From NCBI RefSeq assembly GCF_015694425.1, contig NZ_JADQDN010000001.1:186001-250000 (forward strand): a DNA stretch of 64,000 nucleotides, read 5' to 3'. This DNA is from Microvirga terrestris (lineage in GTDB: Bacteria > Pseudomonadota > Alphaproteobacteria > Rhizobiales > Beijerinckiaceae). Below, piece by piece: positions 35,414 through 44,550 of this stretch (position 1 is its first letter; the number at the start of each line of letters is the position of its first letter). The notes under the pieces are model-generated. The model did no database searches, was not told the DNA's origin, and worked only from the letters and a program-made list of their open reading frames with translations. The position numbers were made by a program, and so were the translations under genes.

Positions 35414-37186
35414 ATGAGCGAGATGATGACCGGAGCCGAAATGGTGATCCGAGCCCTGCAGGATCAGGGGGTCGACCATATTTTCGGTTATCCGGGCGGC
35501 GCGGTACTCCCCATTTACGATGCACTTTTCCATCAGGAGAAGGTGCGGCACGTTCTCGTCCGTCATGAGCAGGGCGCGGTTCACGCAGCCGAGGGCTATG
35601 CCCGCTCGTCAGGCAAGCCCGGCGTGGTGCTGGTGACCTCCGGCCCCGGCGCGACGAATGCCATCACGGGCCTTGCCGATGCTATGATGGATTCGATCCC
35701 GCTGGTCTGCATCACCGGTCAGGTGCCGACCCATCTCATCGGCACGGACGCGTTCCAGGAATGCGATACGGTGGGCATCACGCGCCACTGCACGAAGCAC
35801 AACTATCTCGTCAAATCGATCGAGGACCTGCCGCGGGTCATGCACGAGGCCTTCTATGTGGCCCAGAACGGCCGCCCGGGTCCGGTCGTGGTCGATCTGC
35901 CGAAGGACATTCAGTTCAAGACCGGCTCCTACGTGCGGCCCCTGAGCAACCAGCACAAGACCTATCGTCCGACCGTCAAGGGCGACATAGAGCACATCCG
36001 GGCCGCCATCGAGCTGATGGCCAATGCCAAGCGGCCGGTCTTTTACACGGGCGGCGGCGTCGTCAACTCGGGGCCCCATGCCGCGACGCTGCTGCGCGAA
36101 CTCGTCAGACTCACGGGCTTTCCCATCACCTCGACCCTGATGGGGCTCGGCGCCTATCCGGCCTCCGACAAGCAGTGGCTTGGCATGCTCGGCATGCACG
36201 GCACCTACGAGGCCAACCTCGCGATGCATGAATGCGACGTGATGATCAATATCGGGGCACGCTTCGATGATCGCATCACGGGACGCCTCGACGCGTTCTC
36301 GCCCTTCTCCAAGCGCATCCATGTGGACATCGATCCGTCATCCATCAACAAAACCGTGAAGGTAGACATTCCGATCGTCGGCGATTGCGCCCATGTGCTG
36401 GAAGACATGGTGCGTCTGTGGCGGCAGGGTGCGCATCAGGCCGAAAAGGTGGCGCTGAAGGACTGGTGGGGCAAGATCGAAGGTTGGCGCGCCCGCAACT
36501 GCCTCGGGTTCCGGAATTCGACCGAGACCATCAAGCCGCAATACGCAATACAGCGCTTGTATGAACTCACCAAGGATCGCGAGACCTATATCACGACGGA
36601 AGTGGGCCAGCACCAGATGTGGGCGGCCCAGTACTTCAGGTTCGAGGAGCCGAACCGCTGGATGACCTCAGGTGGTCACGGCACCATGGGCTACGGCCTT
36701 CCGGCTGCCGTCGGCGCACAGCTCGCGCATCCCAATGCGCTGGTGATCGACATCGCCGGCGAAGCCTCGATCCAGATGATGCTGCAGGAAATGTCCACCG
36801 CCCTGCAGTACAATCTGCCGATCAAGGTCTTCATCCTCAACAACGAGTATATGGGCATGGTGCGCCAGTGGCAGGAGCTGCTGCATGGTGGGCGCTACTC
36901 GCAGAGCTACTCGGAATCTCTGCCCGATTTCGTCAAGCTCGCCGAAGCCTATGGCGGCGTCGGTATCCGTTGCGACAATCCCGGCGATCTCGATGCAAAG
37001 ATCCTTGAGATGATCAATGTGAACCGCCCGGTGATCTTCGACTGCCTCGTCGACAAGACCGAGAACTGCTTCCCGATGATCCCATCGGGCAAGGCGCATA
37101 ACGAGATGCTGCTCAACGATTATCTCGGCGAGACAGGAGCCGATATTGGCTCCGTGATCGACGAGAAGGGCAAGATGCTGGTTTGA
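35414..37186 (+). CDS. ilvB: Acetolactate synthase large (catalytic) subunit
   Basis: ThDP-dependent enzyme making acetolactate or acetohydroxybutyrate, the first common step of Val/Leu/Ile synthesis. 590 residues from ATG 35414 (GGAGCAAGACCC before it). Features: catalytic Glu in VLVRHEQGAVHAAEGYARSSG (about 50-70), SGPGATNAITGLADAMMDSIPLV, a central domain (about 200-340), and a ThDP-binding C-terminal domain with TSGGHGTMGYGLPAAVGAQ. The ThDP/Mg motif, usually GDG/GDA, reads IAGEASIQM (about 448) with Glu in the place of the Mg-binding Asp, before LNNEYMGMVRQWQEL. The small subunit ilvN follows after an intervening GST gene. Confidence 0.94.
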   Translation: MSEMMTGAEMVIRALQDQGVDHIFGYPGGAVLPIYDALFHQEKVRHVLVRHEQGAVHAAEGYARSSGKPGVVLVTSGPGATNAITGLADAMMDSIPLVCITGQVPTHLIGTDAFQECDTVGITRHCTKHNYLVKSIEDLPRVMHEAFYVAQNGRPGPVVVDLPKDIQFKTGSYVRPLSNQHKTYRPTVKGDIEHIRAAIELMANAKRPVFYTGGGVVNSGPHAATLLRELVRLTGFPITSTLMGLGAYPASDKQWLGMLGMHGTYEANLAMHECDVMINIGARFDDRITGRLDAFSPFSKRIHVDIDPSSINKTVKVDIPIVGDCAHVLEDMVRLWRQGAHQAEKVALKDWWGKIEGWRARNCLGFRNSTETIKPQYAIQRLYELTKDRETYITTEVGQHQMWAAQYFRFEEPNRWMTSGGHGTMGYGLPAAVGAQLAHPNALVIDIAGEASIQMMLQEMSTALQYNLPIKVFILNNEYMGMVRQWQELLHGGRYSQSYSESLPDFVKLAEAYGGVGIRCDNPGDLDAKILEMINVNRPVIFDCLVDKTENCFPMIPSGKAHNEMLLNDYLGETGADIGSVIDEKGKMLV

Positions 37187-37203
37187 TCCGGAAAGTATGA
37201 GCC

Positions 37204-37884
37204 ATGCCGACTCTTGTCATCGCCAACAAGTGCTACTCGTCCTGGTCGCTGCGTCCCTGGCTGCTGATGAAGCAGCTTGGGGTGGCTTTCGACGAGATCA
37301 GCATTCCGCTCGATCTGCCGGATACCAAGGAGAAGGTGCTCAAGCATTCGCCTGCTGGTAAGGTGCCGATCCTGATCGATGGCGATGTGACCGTGTGGGA
37401 GAGCATCTCTATCATGGAATATATCGGCGAAGCCTATGGTGTTCCTGTATGGCCCGCGGATCGTAAGGCCCGCGCCATGGCACGCTCCATCGCGGCCGAA
37501 ATGCATGCCGGGTTCTTGGCGCTGCGTTCGGCTTGTCCAATGAACCTCGGCAAGAAATATGCTTCGAGAGATCGCAGTCAGGCTGTCGCGCAGGATGTCA
37601 CGCGCTTCAGTGAGATCGTGCGCGAGGCGCGTCAACGCTTTGGCGCTGGCGGTACCTTCCTGTTCGGCGCCTTCTCGGCGGCGGATGCCATGTATGCGCC
37701 GCTTGCGACCCGCCTCGACACATATTCCATTACCCTCGATACAACAACGCGCGCCTATGTTGATGCGATCCTGTCGCTGCCTACCTTCCAGGAGTGGCGC
37801 TCGGCAGCGCTCAAGGAGGAGTGGATCGTCCCGGCTGACGAGGTGGAAGAGGATGCCATTGAGAACTACCGCAAGGCGGCTTGA
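37204..37884 (+). CDS. Glutathione S-transferase
   Basis: A 226-residue cytosolic GST. N-terminal thioredoxin fold: TLVIANKCYSSWSLRPWLLMKQLGVAFDE with the catalytic Ser region (YSSWSLRPW, about 10-18), and PAGKVPILIDGDVTVWESISIMEYI (about 49-73) containing the cis-Pro and the ES pair that binds glutathione. The helical C-terminal domain holds FLFGAFSAADAMYAPLATRL, where the conserved N-cap Asp lies. It sits 17 bp after ilvB and 29 bp before ilvN on the same strand, an unusual intruder in the acetolactate synthase operon. The substrate is unknown. Confidence 0.9.
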   Translation: MPTLVIANKCYSSWSLRPWLLMKQLGVAFDEISIPLDLPDTKEKVLKHSPAGKVPILIDGDVTVWESISIMEYIGEAYGVPVWPADRKARAMARSIAAEMHAGFLALRSACPMNLGKKYASRDRSQAVAQDVTRFSEIVREARQRFGAGGTFLFGAFSAADAMYAPLATRLDTYSITLDTTTRAYVDAILSLPTFQEWRSAALKEEWIVPADEVEEDAIENYRKAA

Positions 37885-37913
37885 GGCTTGAAAGACATTC
37901 GGGAAACCAGACC

Positions 37914-38456
37914 ATGCTCCAGATGAAGACCCACTATCCCGATGCGACCCGCGTCGAGCCCTCTCACCGGCGCACGCTCGCCATCATCGTCGATAACGAG
38001 CCGGGTGTTCTCGCCCGCATTGCGGGCCTCTTCTCGGGCCGCGGCTACAACATCGAGAGCCTGACCGTCACCGAGACGGAGCACGAAGCGCACATCTCGC
38101 GCATCACCATTGTGACCACGGGCACCGACAGCATCATCCAGCAGATCAAGAGCCAGCTCGAGCGTCTCGTGCCGGTGCACCGCGTGGTCGATCTCACCCT
38201 CACCGGCGAGGCTGTCGAGCGCGAGCTCTGCCTCGTGAAGGTGGTGGGCAAGGGTGATCATCGTGTGGAGGCCATGCGGCTGGCATCCGCCTTCGGCGCC
38301 CGCACCCTCGATGCGACGCTGACCTCGTTCGTCTATGAGCTGACCGGCACGACCGACGAGGTCGAGCGCTTCATCAAGCTCATGACGGCCGTCGGCCTCG
38401 TCGAAGTCTCTCGCACCGGCGTCGCCGCTATGGCGCGCGGTGCGGAAGGAATGTGA
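37914..38456 (+). CDS. ilvN: Acetolactate synthase small (regulatory) subunit
   Basis: Regulatory partner of IlvB, 180 residues from ATG 37914. The N-terminal ACT domain (RTLAIIVDNEPGVLARIAGLFSGRGYNIESLTV, about 18-50) binds valine for feedback inhibition; the C-terminal half (ELCLVKVVGK onward) matches the ALS_ss_C domain. The alphaproteobacterial protein is longer than E. coli IlvN and closer to the IlvH type. Separated from ilvB by the GST gene. Confidence 0.94.
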   Translation: MLQMKTHYPDATRVEPSHRRTLAIIVDNEPGVLARIAGLFSGRGYNIESLTVTETEHEAHISRITIVTTGTDSIIQQIKSQLERLVPVHRVVDLTLTGEAVERELCLVKVVGKGDHRVEAMRLASAFGARTLDATLTSFVYELTGTTDEVERFIKLMTAVGLVEVSRTGVAAMARGAEGM

Positions 38457-38461
38457 GCCTA

Positions 38462-38570
38462 GCGCATCGTGCGGAAAAGTGGGAACCGGTTTTCCGCTCA
38501 GAACGATGCGCGAGCTCAGAAGATGAGCATCGGACACAAAAGTGCAAGTCCAGTTTTGTGTCCGATGCTC
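38462..38570. repeat. Tandem pair of palindromic intergenic repeats
   Basis: Two palindromes lie side by side between ilvN and the DUF924 gene. The first has outer arms GCGCATCGT (38462-38470) / ACGATGCGC (38503-38511) and inner arms GCGGAAAA/TTTTCCGC around a GTGGGAACCGG core. The second is a 17-base perfect repeat (38525-38541 / 38554-38570) that begins GAGCATCGGACACAAAA. The AGCATCG...GAAAAGTGG...CGATGC pattern is a well-known intergenic palindrome type in rhizobia and relatives. The last base overlaps the DUF924 stop codon. Confidence 0.8.
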
Positions 38571-39118
38571 TAACCCCTGAAGTCGCTTTCCTTCAGGAAT
38601 GCCTCCTCCTCGGGCGTCGTCTCACGGCCCAAGATGGCATTGCGGTGAGGGAAGCGGCCGAAACGGGCGACGATGTCGTGATGATGATGGGCATACTTGA
38701 CCGAGTCCTCCGCGCCGAGAGCTTCGTTCAGGGCCACTGAGCGCTCCTGATCCGCCAGGGCTTCGGAGTGCATGAAGGGCAGGTAGAAGAACCGGCGGAA
38801 CTGCGGTTCCACCTTGTGGTCGAAACCCCGCTCGATGGCGCGGTCGGCAGCCATCAGGGCAACCGGGTCGGTCTTATAGGTTTCACGCTGACCCCGGAAC
38901 ATGTTCCGGGGAAACTGGTCGAGAAGGAGAATGACGGCGAGAGCCCCATCTGGGGTGAGTTCCCACTCGTTGAGATCGCCTCTCGCGGCGGCCTCGTAGG
39001 TGGGCATGAAACGGTCACGGCAGGCTTGGTCGAAGGTTTCATCCTTCGAAAACCACTTCTCCGGACCGGCTTCGCGCCAAAATGAGATGACTTCGTCGGG
39101 AGTGGCAAGGCGCTGCAT
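38570..39118 (-). CDS. DUF924 family protein
   Basis: A 182-residue all-helical protein with the DUF924 signature: VISFWREAGPEKWFSKDETFDQACRDRF (about 10-37), LAVILLLDQFPRNMFRG (about 60-76) and RFFYLPFMHSEALADQERSV (about 108-127). Function unknown, proposed TPR-like. The stop codon at 38570-38572 abuts the palindromic repeat. No operon partner is visible; ilvC is divergent. Confidence 0.9.
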   Translation of the reverse strand: MQRLATPDEVISFWREAGPEKWFSKDETFDQACRDRFMPTYEAAARGDLNEWELTPDGALAVILLLDQFPRNMFRGQRETYKTDPVALMAADRAIERGFDHKVEPQFRRFFYLPFMHSEALADQERSVALNEALGAEDSVKYAHHHHDIVARFGRFPHRNAILGRETTPEEEAFLKESDFRG

Positions 39119-39291
39119 GCGGTTTTGTCCTTCTCGGTCGAGATATGAAATTCCAATCTAGAGCATCGGGGAGCTGTTTGAACTCTCCAGGCTCGGATCG
39201 TTTGAGCGAAATGGTTTCTTCTGCATCTAAAGCAGGGAGGGTCGAAGTTTTGCTACAAACAACAGCTTGTCAGCGCAGTTTTATTCGCTAA

Positions 39292-40413
<1,122 letters not shown>

Positions 40414-40420
40414 GCCTGAT

Positions 40421-40484
40421 AGGCGGGGCGAGGCTCTAGAACCCTTATCCGTTAAGAGATAAGGGCTTTGCCTCTGCCCCGCCT
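40421..40484 (+). terminator. Nested inverted repeat after ilvC
   Basis: Outer arms AGGCGGGGCGAGGC (40421-40434) and GCCTCTGCCCCGCCT (40470-40484) pair over 14 bp with one bulged T. Between them sits a second eight-base hairpin, CCCTTATC (40442-40449) / GATAAGGG (40458-40465). The element begins 7 bp after the ilvC stop. No long T-tract follows, so it could be a terminator or a stabilising repeat. Confidence 0.6.
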
Positions 40485-40573
40485 ATTATCCCTTATGCAC
40501 TAAGCTGAATGTGGATTTGCGACGTAAGGCAATCCCGGCTAGTGGGCTTTAAACCGCAAATGCCCGACAGCCC

Positions 40574-42325
40574 ATGAGTGCACCGATTCTGACCGAAGAC
40601 CTGCTGGAATTGAAGGCGTCCTTCTGGGCGGGTCTCGATCCTGTGACGCGCCTTGAACTCCAGGCAGAACTACAGCAGGTGGTTCTTCCGGGAGGGGCGG
40701 TTCTGTTCCAGGAAGGTGATCCGGCTGACGCGCTCTACATGCTCGTCTCGGGTGCGCTCGGAGTGTCCATCCAGGGCAGCCATGGAGAGCAGAGGCGCGT
40801 TGCTCGCATCTTTCCCCCAGAGACGATCGGGGAAATGGCCCTCATCACAAATGCGCCCCGCTCGGCCAGCGTAACCGCCTTACGAGACTCGGTGCTGCTC
40901 AAACTCACGCGGGAATCATTTGAGCGCCTCGTGGAGCGCTGCCCCTCGGTGATGGTCTACCTGTCGCGGCTTCTCGCCGATAGGCTTCGCGCCACGACCC
41001 GCAGCAGCCCCATCACCTTCAAGCCCACCACCTACGCCATCGTTCCGATTACTCAGGGCGTGGCCGTGGCCGACTTCGCCCATGCGTTTCAGGAGGAGAT
41101 GCGGCGCAGTCATGGGGCCGGGGTGGATCTTCTCGATGCAATGCCGTCCGAGGAGGACGAGAACTGGCTCTATCGCTTCGAGGCCAGCCGGGAGCGCGTC
41201 ATCTATGTTGCGTCGGAGCCGTCTGGCTCCTGGACGGGACGCTGCATCCGCCACGCCGACCATGTCATGTTTCTGGCCTGTCCGGGCGAGCCCTTGGTGC
41301 CTGAGGCGGAGGCGCTGACCTGCGCCGTATCGTCCTGGCGCCGTCATGACCTCGTGCTGCTTCAGACGGCAGACGCCCCCCGCCCGATGCCGGCCCATCC
41401 GTCGCTCGCCCGTCTTCCCGTGGACCAGCGGCTTCATGTGCGGGCGAAAAGCCCAGCCGATATGCAACGCCTCATCCGCACCTCAAGCGGGCACGCTGTC
41501 GGCTTGGTTCTGGCCGGGGGAGGGGCTCGGGGCTTTGCTCATCTCGGGGCCATTCGGGCCCTTGGCGAGTATGGCTTTCCGATCGATCTCGTCGGAGGAA
41601 CCAGCATCGGGGCCGTCATGGCTGCAACGGCTGCGATTCAGATCGGTTTGGACGAGGCTAAGGACCTCATGAGGGAGGCCTTCGTTAGAAACCCGCCGCT
41701 GAACGATTACACGCTCCCGCTCGTCGCGCTGGTGAGAGGGCGCAAGGTTGATGCGCGGCTGTTCGAGCATTTCGGTGATCGGAAAATCGAGGATCTCTGG
41801 TTGCCGTTCTTCTGCGTGTCGTCGAATCTGACGACTGGCACGGCCCATGTGCATCGTCAGGGTTCGCTCTGGCGCGCCTTGCGGGCGAGCCTTGCCATTC
41901 CCGGCTTACTGCCGCCGGTCATCGAGCCGGAGGGCGTGCTTGTGGACGGAGCCATGATGAACAACCTGCCGGCAGACATCATGTCCGACCTGCAGAGAGG
42001 CCCGGTGCTCGGCATCGATGTGGCGCGGGACGTTGCCTTCACCACGGCAGGCGAGGAGGAGAAGAAAGCACCCTTCCTGCGCCGGCTCCTCGGCCTTCCA
42101 TCCCAGGCGCCGGATATCGTCAGTCTGCTCTACCGGGCGGCTACGATTTCCAGCGATGCTCAGACGCTCAAGGCCCGCGCTCATGCGGCTCTCGTCATTC
42201 ATCCGCCGCTGGCCGACGTGCCGCTGAGGGGCTGGGAGCATTTCGAGAGGGTGGTGGAGATCGGGTACCAACACACCCGAGACAGCATCGAGGCTGGCGC
42301 TCTCGATGGATTCAACGTGGCCTGA
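40574..42325 (+). CDS. Cyclic-nucleotide-binding-domain patatin-like phospholipase (RssA/NTE-type)
   Basis: A 583-residue fusion. N-terminus (about 15-135): CRP-like nucleotide-binding fold (PGGAVLFQEGDPADALYMLVSGALGV; ETIGEMALITNAPRSASVTAL). C-terminus (about 310-480): patatin lipase with oxyanion loop GGGARG (about 315), nucleophile Ser344 in GTSIG, and catalytic Asp in VDGAMMNN (about 457). Same order as eukaryotic neuropathy target esterase. The middle region (about 140-300) fits the linker. Ligand (cAMP/cGMP) is not provable from sequence. Encoded alone, 160 bp after ilvC. Confidence 0.92.
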   Translation: MSAPILTEDLLELKASFWAGLDPVTRLELQAELQQVVLPGGAVLFQEGDPADALYMLVSGALGVSIQGSHGEQRRVARIFPPETIGEMALITNAPRSASVTALRDSVLLKLTRESFERLVERCPSVMVYLSRLLADRLRATTRSSPITFKPTTYAIVPITQGVAVADFAHAFQEEMRRSHGAGVDLLDAMPSEEDENWLYRFEASRERVIYVASEPSGSWTGRCIRHADHVMFLACPGEPLVPEAEALTCAVSSWRRHDLVLLQTADAPRPMPAHPSLARLPVDQRLHVRAKSPADMQRLIRTSSGHAVGLVLAGGGARGFAHLGAIRALGEYGFPIDLVGGTSIGAVMAATAAIQIGLDEAKDLMREAFVRNPPLNDYTLPLVALVRGRKVDARLFEHFGDRKIEDLWLPFFCVSSNLTTGTAHVHRQGSLWRALRASLAIPGLLPPVIEPEGVLVDGAMMNNLPADIMSDLQRGPVLGIDVARDVAFTTAGEEEKKAPFLRRLLGLPSQAPDIVSLLYRAATISSDAQTLKARAHAALVIHPPLADVPLRGWEHFERVVEIGYQHTRDSIEAGALDGFNVA

Positions 42326-42347
42326 AGATCGCTTTCCGGCTTCGATT

Positions 42348-42695
42348 CTACAGCCGGTGCCATGCCATGGCAGCCGCCGCCGCTAGAAGGCAGAGAACGA
42401 GGCCCAGCCTTTCCGAGCGGTGTCGGCAGAACTGGTAAACGGCATAGCTGCTCCCGAGGACTAGGATCAGGCACCAGAGATCCTGCGCTAGATTGTTGAT
42501 TTTCGTGGGCCCGATCAGAGACTGCGCTGCCCTCCAGCCCTCCGCCATCCAGAACATGGAATAGACCAAGGACCCAAAGCTCCAGACGCAGGGCCACCAG
42601 AGAGCCGGCAGGCCTGTCGCGAGCGGGTTTGCACCGTTTGAGTGCAGGGGCGCCGGTGCAAGATTGGTATAAGAGTCAGATGTGGACAGGGTCAC
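42348..42695 (-). CDS. Small membrane protein, unknown
   Basis: A 115-residue frame with two or three hydrophobic segments (LWWPCVWSFGSLVYSMFWMA; NLAQDLWCLILVLGSSYAVYQF; LGLVLCLLAAAAAMAW). The first codon is GTG at 42695, inside the arm of the 26-base palindrome at 42691-42752, so the true start may be further in. Convergent with the patatin gene. No family recognised. Confidence 0.5.
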   Translation of the reverse strand: MTLSTSDSYTNLAPAPLHSNGANPLATGLPALWWPCVWSFGSLVYSMFWMAEGWRAAQSLIGPTKINNLAQDLWCLILVLGSSYAVYQFCRHRSERLGLVLCLLAAAAAMAWHRL

Positions 42696-42752
42696 GGCAG
42701 CGTTTCGCAGTGTTATAGCTAAGCCAATAACACTGCGAAACGCTGCCGTGAC
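42691..42752. repeat. 26-base perfect inverted repeat
   Basis: Arms 42691-42716 and 42727-42752 (26 of 26 bases complementary, arm core CGGCAGCGTTTCGCAG) with a ten-base spacer AGCTAAGCCA. It overlaps the presumed start of the small membrane protein and has no T-tract on either side. It was not seen elsewhere in the window. It is unusually long and exact for a terminator. Confidence 0.9.
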
Positions 42753-42803
42753 CTATGGAAATGGATAGGCTTAAGGATAGGCGAGACAGAATGATGCCAG
42801 CTG

Positions 42804-42959
42804 TTACTGCTGGTTGTTCTTCGTGTTCTGCGCCTTGTTGTTATCCTGCTTGCCGGGATCCTTGCGGTTCTTCATCGTGCCGCCCGAGCCCCTGGTATGA
42901 TCATCGGGGTGCTTCTTGCTCTCGCTGGAATTGTCGCCGTTCATCTTGCCTTTGCCCAT
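42804..42959 (-). CDS. Small hydrophilic protein (51 residues)
   Basis: Encoded on the minus strand from ATG 42959 to TAA 42804. Begins MGKGKMNGDNSSESKK and ends NKAQNTKNNQQ: very polar, rich in Lys, Asn, Asp and Gln, with no hydrophobic helix, so probably disordered. A strong AGGAGG lies in the 5' leader (about 8 bp before the ATG). The composition resembles small stress-associated hydrophilic proteins, but I recognise no family. Confidence 0.62.
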   Translation of the reverse strand: MGKGKMNGDNSSESKKHPDDHTRGSGGTMKNRKDPGKQDNNKAQNTKNNQQ

Positions 42960-43023
42960 GGAGGCCTCCTCTAGTGATGGAGGTTAATGAGCCCTCGGAC
43001 CGCAGGTTCCCAGGTGCGCGGCC

Positions 43024-43545
43024 CTACCACAGCAGGTATTGCGCCAGACCCGCACCGGGCGCGAGGATCACGAAGGCCCAGACGGAGGCCGAGGCCAGGT
43101 TGGCGGCTTGGAACAGCACGCCCGGCATGAGGAAGATGCCGGCGATCAGGGCAATGACGGCTCGGACGGGGCCGAAGAAGCGACCCAGGAACACGGCCCA
43201 GGGGCCGAAGCGCTGGAAGAAGTCCTCTCCCCGCACGATCAGCTTGGGATTGCGGGACAACGGCCAGACTCCATAGGCGGCCTTCTTATAGCGCTGGCCG
43301 ATGGCATAGGAGACCCAATTGCCCAGAAAAGCCCCGCAGACAGCTCCGACCCAAGCCTGCCAGAACGGAATATCCGCTGCAGCCAGGATGAAGCCTACGG
43401 CGATCATGATCGTCATGGTCGGCAGGAGAAGAGACACGAAAGCGAGCGACTCGGCAAAGGTCATCAGGCCGAGCACGAAGGGCGCATAGGCCTGATGGGT
43501 CTGCACAAACTCCAGGACGCTGTTCTTCCAAAACTCGATATCCAT
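43024..43545 (-). CDS. DedA family membrane protein
   Basis: A 173-residue integral membrane protein of the DedA/SNARE-associated family, implicated in membrane-lipid flipping and envelope homeostasis. Conserved features: FAESLAFVSLLLPTMTIMIAVGFI (about 29-52), the GAFLGNWVSYAIGQRYG-like motif (about 70-85) and FLGRFFGPVRAVIALIAGI (about 117-135) containing the R-F-x-P-x-R family motif. A start at ATG 43545 is supported by a normal N-terminus. Confidence 0.9.
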   Translation of the reverse strand: MDIEFWKNSVLEFVQTHQAYAPFVLGLMTFAESLAFVSLLLPTMTIMIAVGFILAAADIPFWQAWVGAVCGAFLGNWVSYAIGQRYKKAAYGVWPLSRNPKLIVRGEDFFQRFGPWAVFLGRFFGPVRAVIALIAGIFLMPGVLFQAANLASASVWAFVILAPGAGLAQYLLW

Positions 43546-43696
43546 GAATCCGACCCGCCTCCTTCATCGTTGAGGGCATATAAGCATTTGCGGCTGATCA
43601 GACAGATCCAATCGCATCCGTGATGAATAGGATCACATCGCGCAATTTGAAGCAGGGCTCATGTTGCGCTAACCCATCCTCAAGGGGGCAAGAGCC

Positions 43697-44545
43697 ATGA
43701 ACGTTCTCTCAATCCAATCCCATGTCGCCTATGGCCACGTCGGCAACGCTTCGGCGGTCTTTCCGATGCAGCGCCTCGGCGTCGAGGTGTGGCCCATTCA
43801 TACGGTCCAATTCTCGAACCACACCGGCTACGGGTCCTGGAAAGGCCGCGTCTTCGATGGCCCCGCCATCGAGGATCTGGTGGAGGGCATTGCCGAACGC
43901 GGCGTTCTCGGTCGCTGCGATGGTGTTCTCTCCGGCTATATGGGCTCGGCCGATATCGGCAACGCTGTCCTGTCCGCCATCGCGCGGGTGCGGTCTCTCA
44001 ACCCGGATGCGCTTTATTGCTGCGATCCGGTGATCGGGGATGTTGGCCGCGGTGTGTTCGTGCGCCCTGGCATTCCGGAATTCATGCGCGAGCAGGCGGT
44101 GCCGGCAGCTGACATCATCACCCCGAACCAGTTCGAGCTGGATTATCTGTCAGGCCTCACGGCACAGACACTCGACGATGTGAAGAAGGCAGTCACGATT
44201 GTGCACAAGATTGGCCCTAAGGTCATTCTTGTCACCTCCGTCGAGACGAAGGAAACGCCCTCGGATAGCGTCGATCTGATCGCTGGGGAAAACGGGCGCT
44301 TCTGGCGCGTGCGCACGCCGAAGCTGTCTCTGTCCGTCAACGGGGCGGGGGATGCCATTGCGGCGCTCTTCTTCGTTCATTATGCCCGCTCACGCTCAGC
44401 GTCGACGGCCCTTGCCGAAGCCTCGGCCTCTGTTTACGGCTTGCTCAAGCGCACGGAAGAGGCAGGCTCCCGCGAGATCCTGACCATTGCCGCGCAGGAT
44501 GAATTCGTCTCGCCCACCCGTCGCTTCGATGTTGAAGAGGTTTGA
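43697..44545 (+). CDS. pdxY: Pyridoxal kinase
   Basis: Phosphorylates pyridoxal in the vitamin B6 salvage pathway. 282 residues of the ribokinase-like fold: N-terminal [26 protein letters not shown] (3-28), [10 protein letters not shown] (about 80), [13 protein letters not shown] (about 140), and the anion-hole/catalytic motif [13 protein letters not shown] with Asp about 219. PdxY-type rather than PdxK by the N-terminal SHV motif. Good ribosome-binding site (AAGGGGGCAAGAGCC). The next gene starts 5 bp after its stop. Confidence 0.94.
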   Translation: MNVLSIQSHVAYGHVGNASAVFPMQRLGVEVWPIHTVQFSNHTGYGSWKGRVFDGPAIEDLVEGIAERGVLGRCDGVLSGYMGSADIGNAVLSAIARVRSLNPDALYCCDPVIGDVGRGVFVRPGIPEFMREQAVPAADIITPNQFELDYLSGLTAQTLDDVKKAVTIVHKIGPKVILVTSVETKETPSDSVDLIAGENGRFWRVRTPKLSLSVNGAGDAIAALFFVHYARSRSASTALAEASASVYGLLKRTEEAGSREILTIAAQDEFVSPTRRFDVEEV

Positions 44546-44550
44546 TCCGC

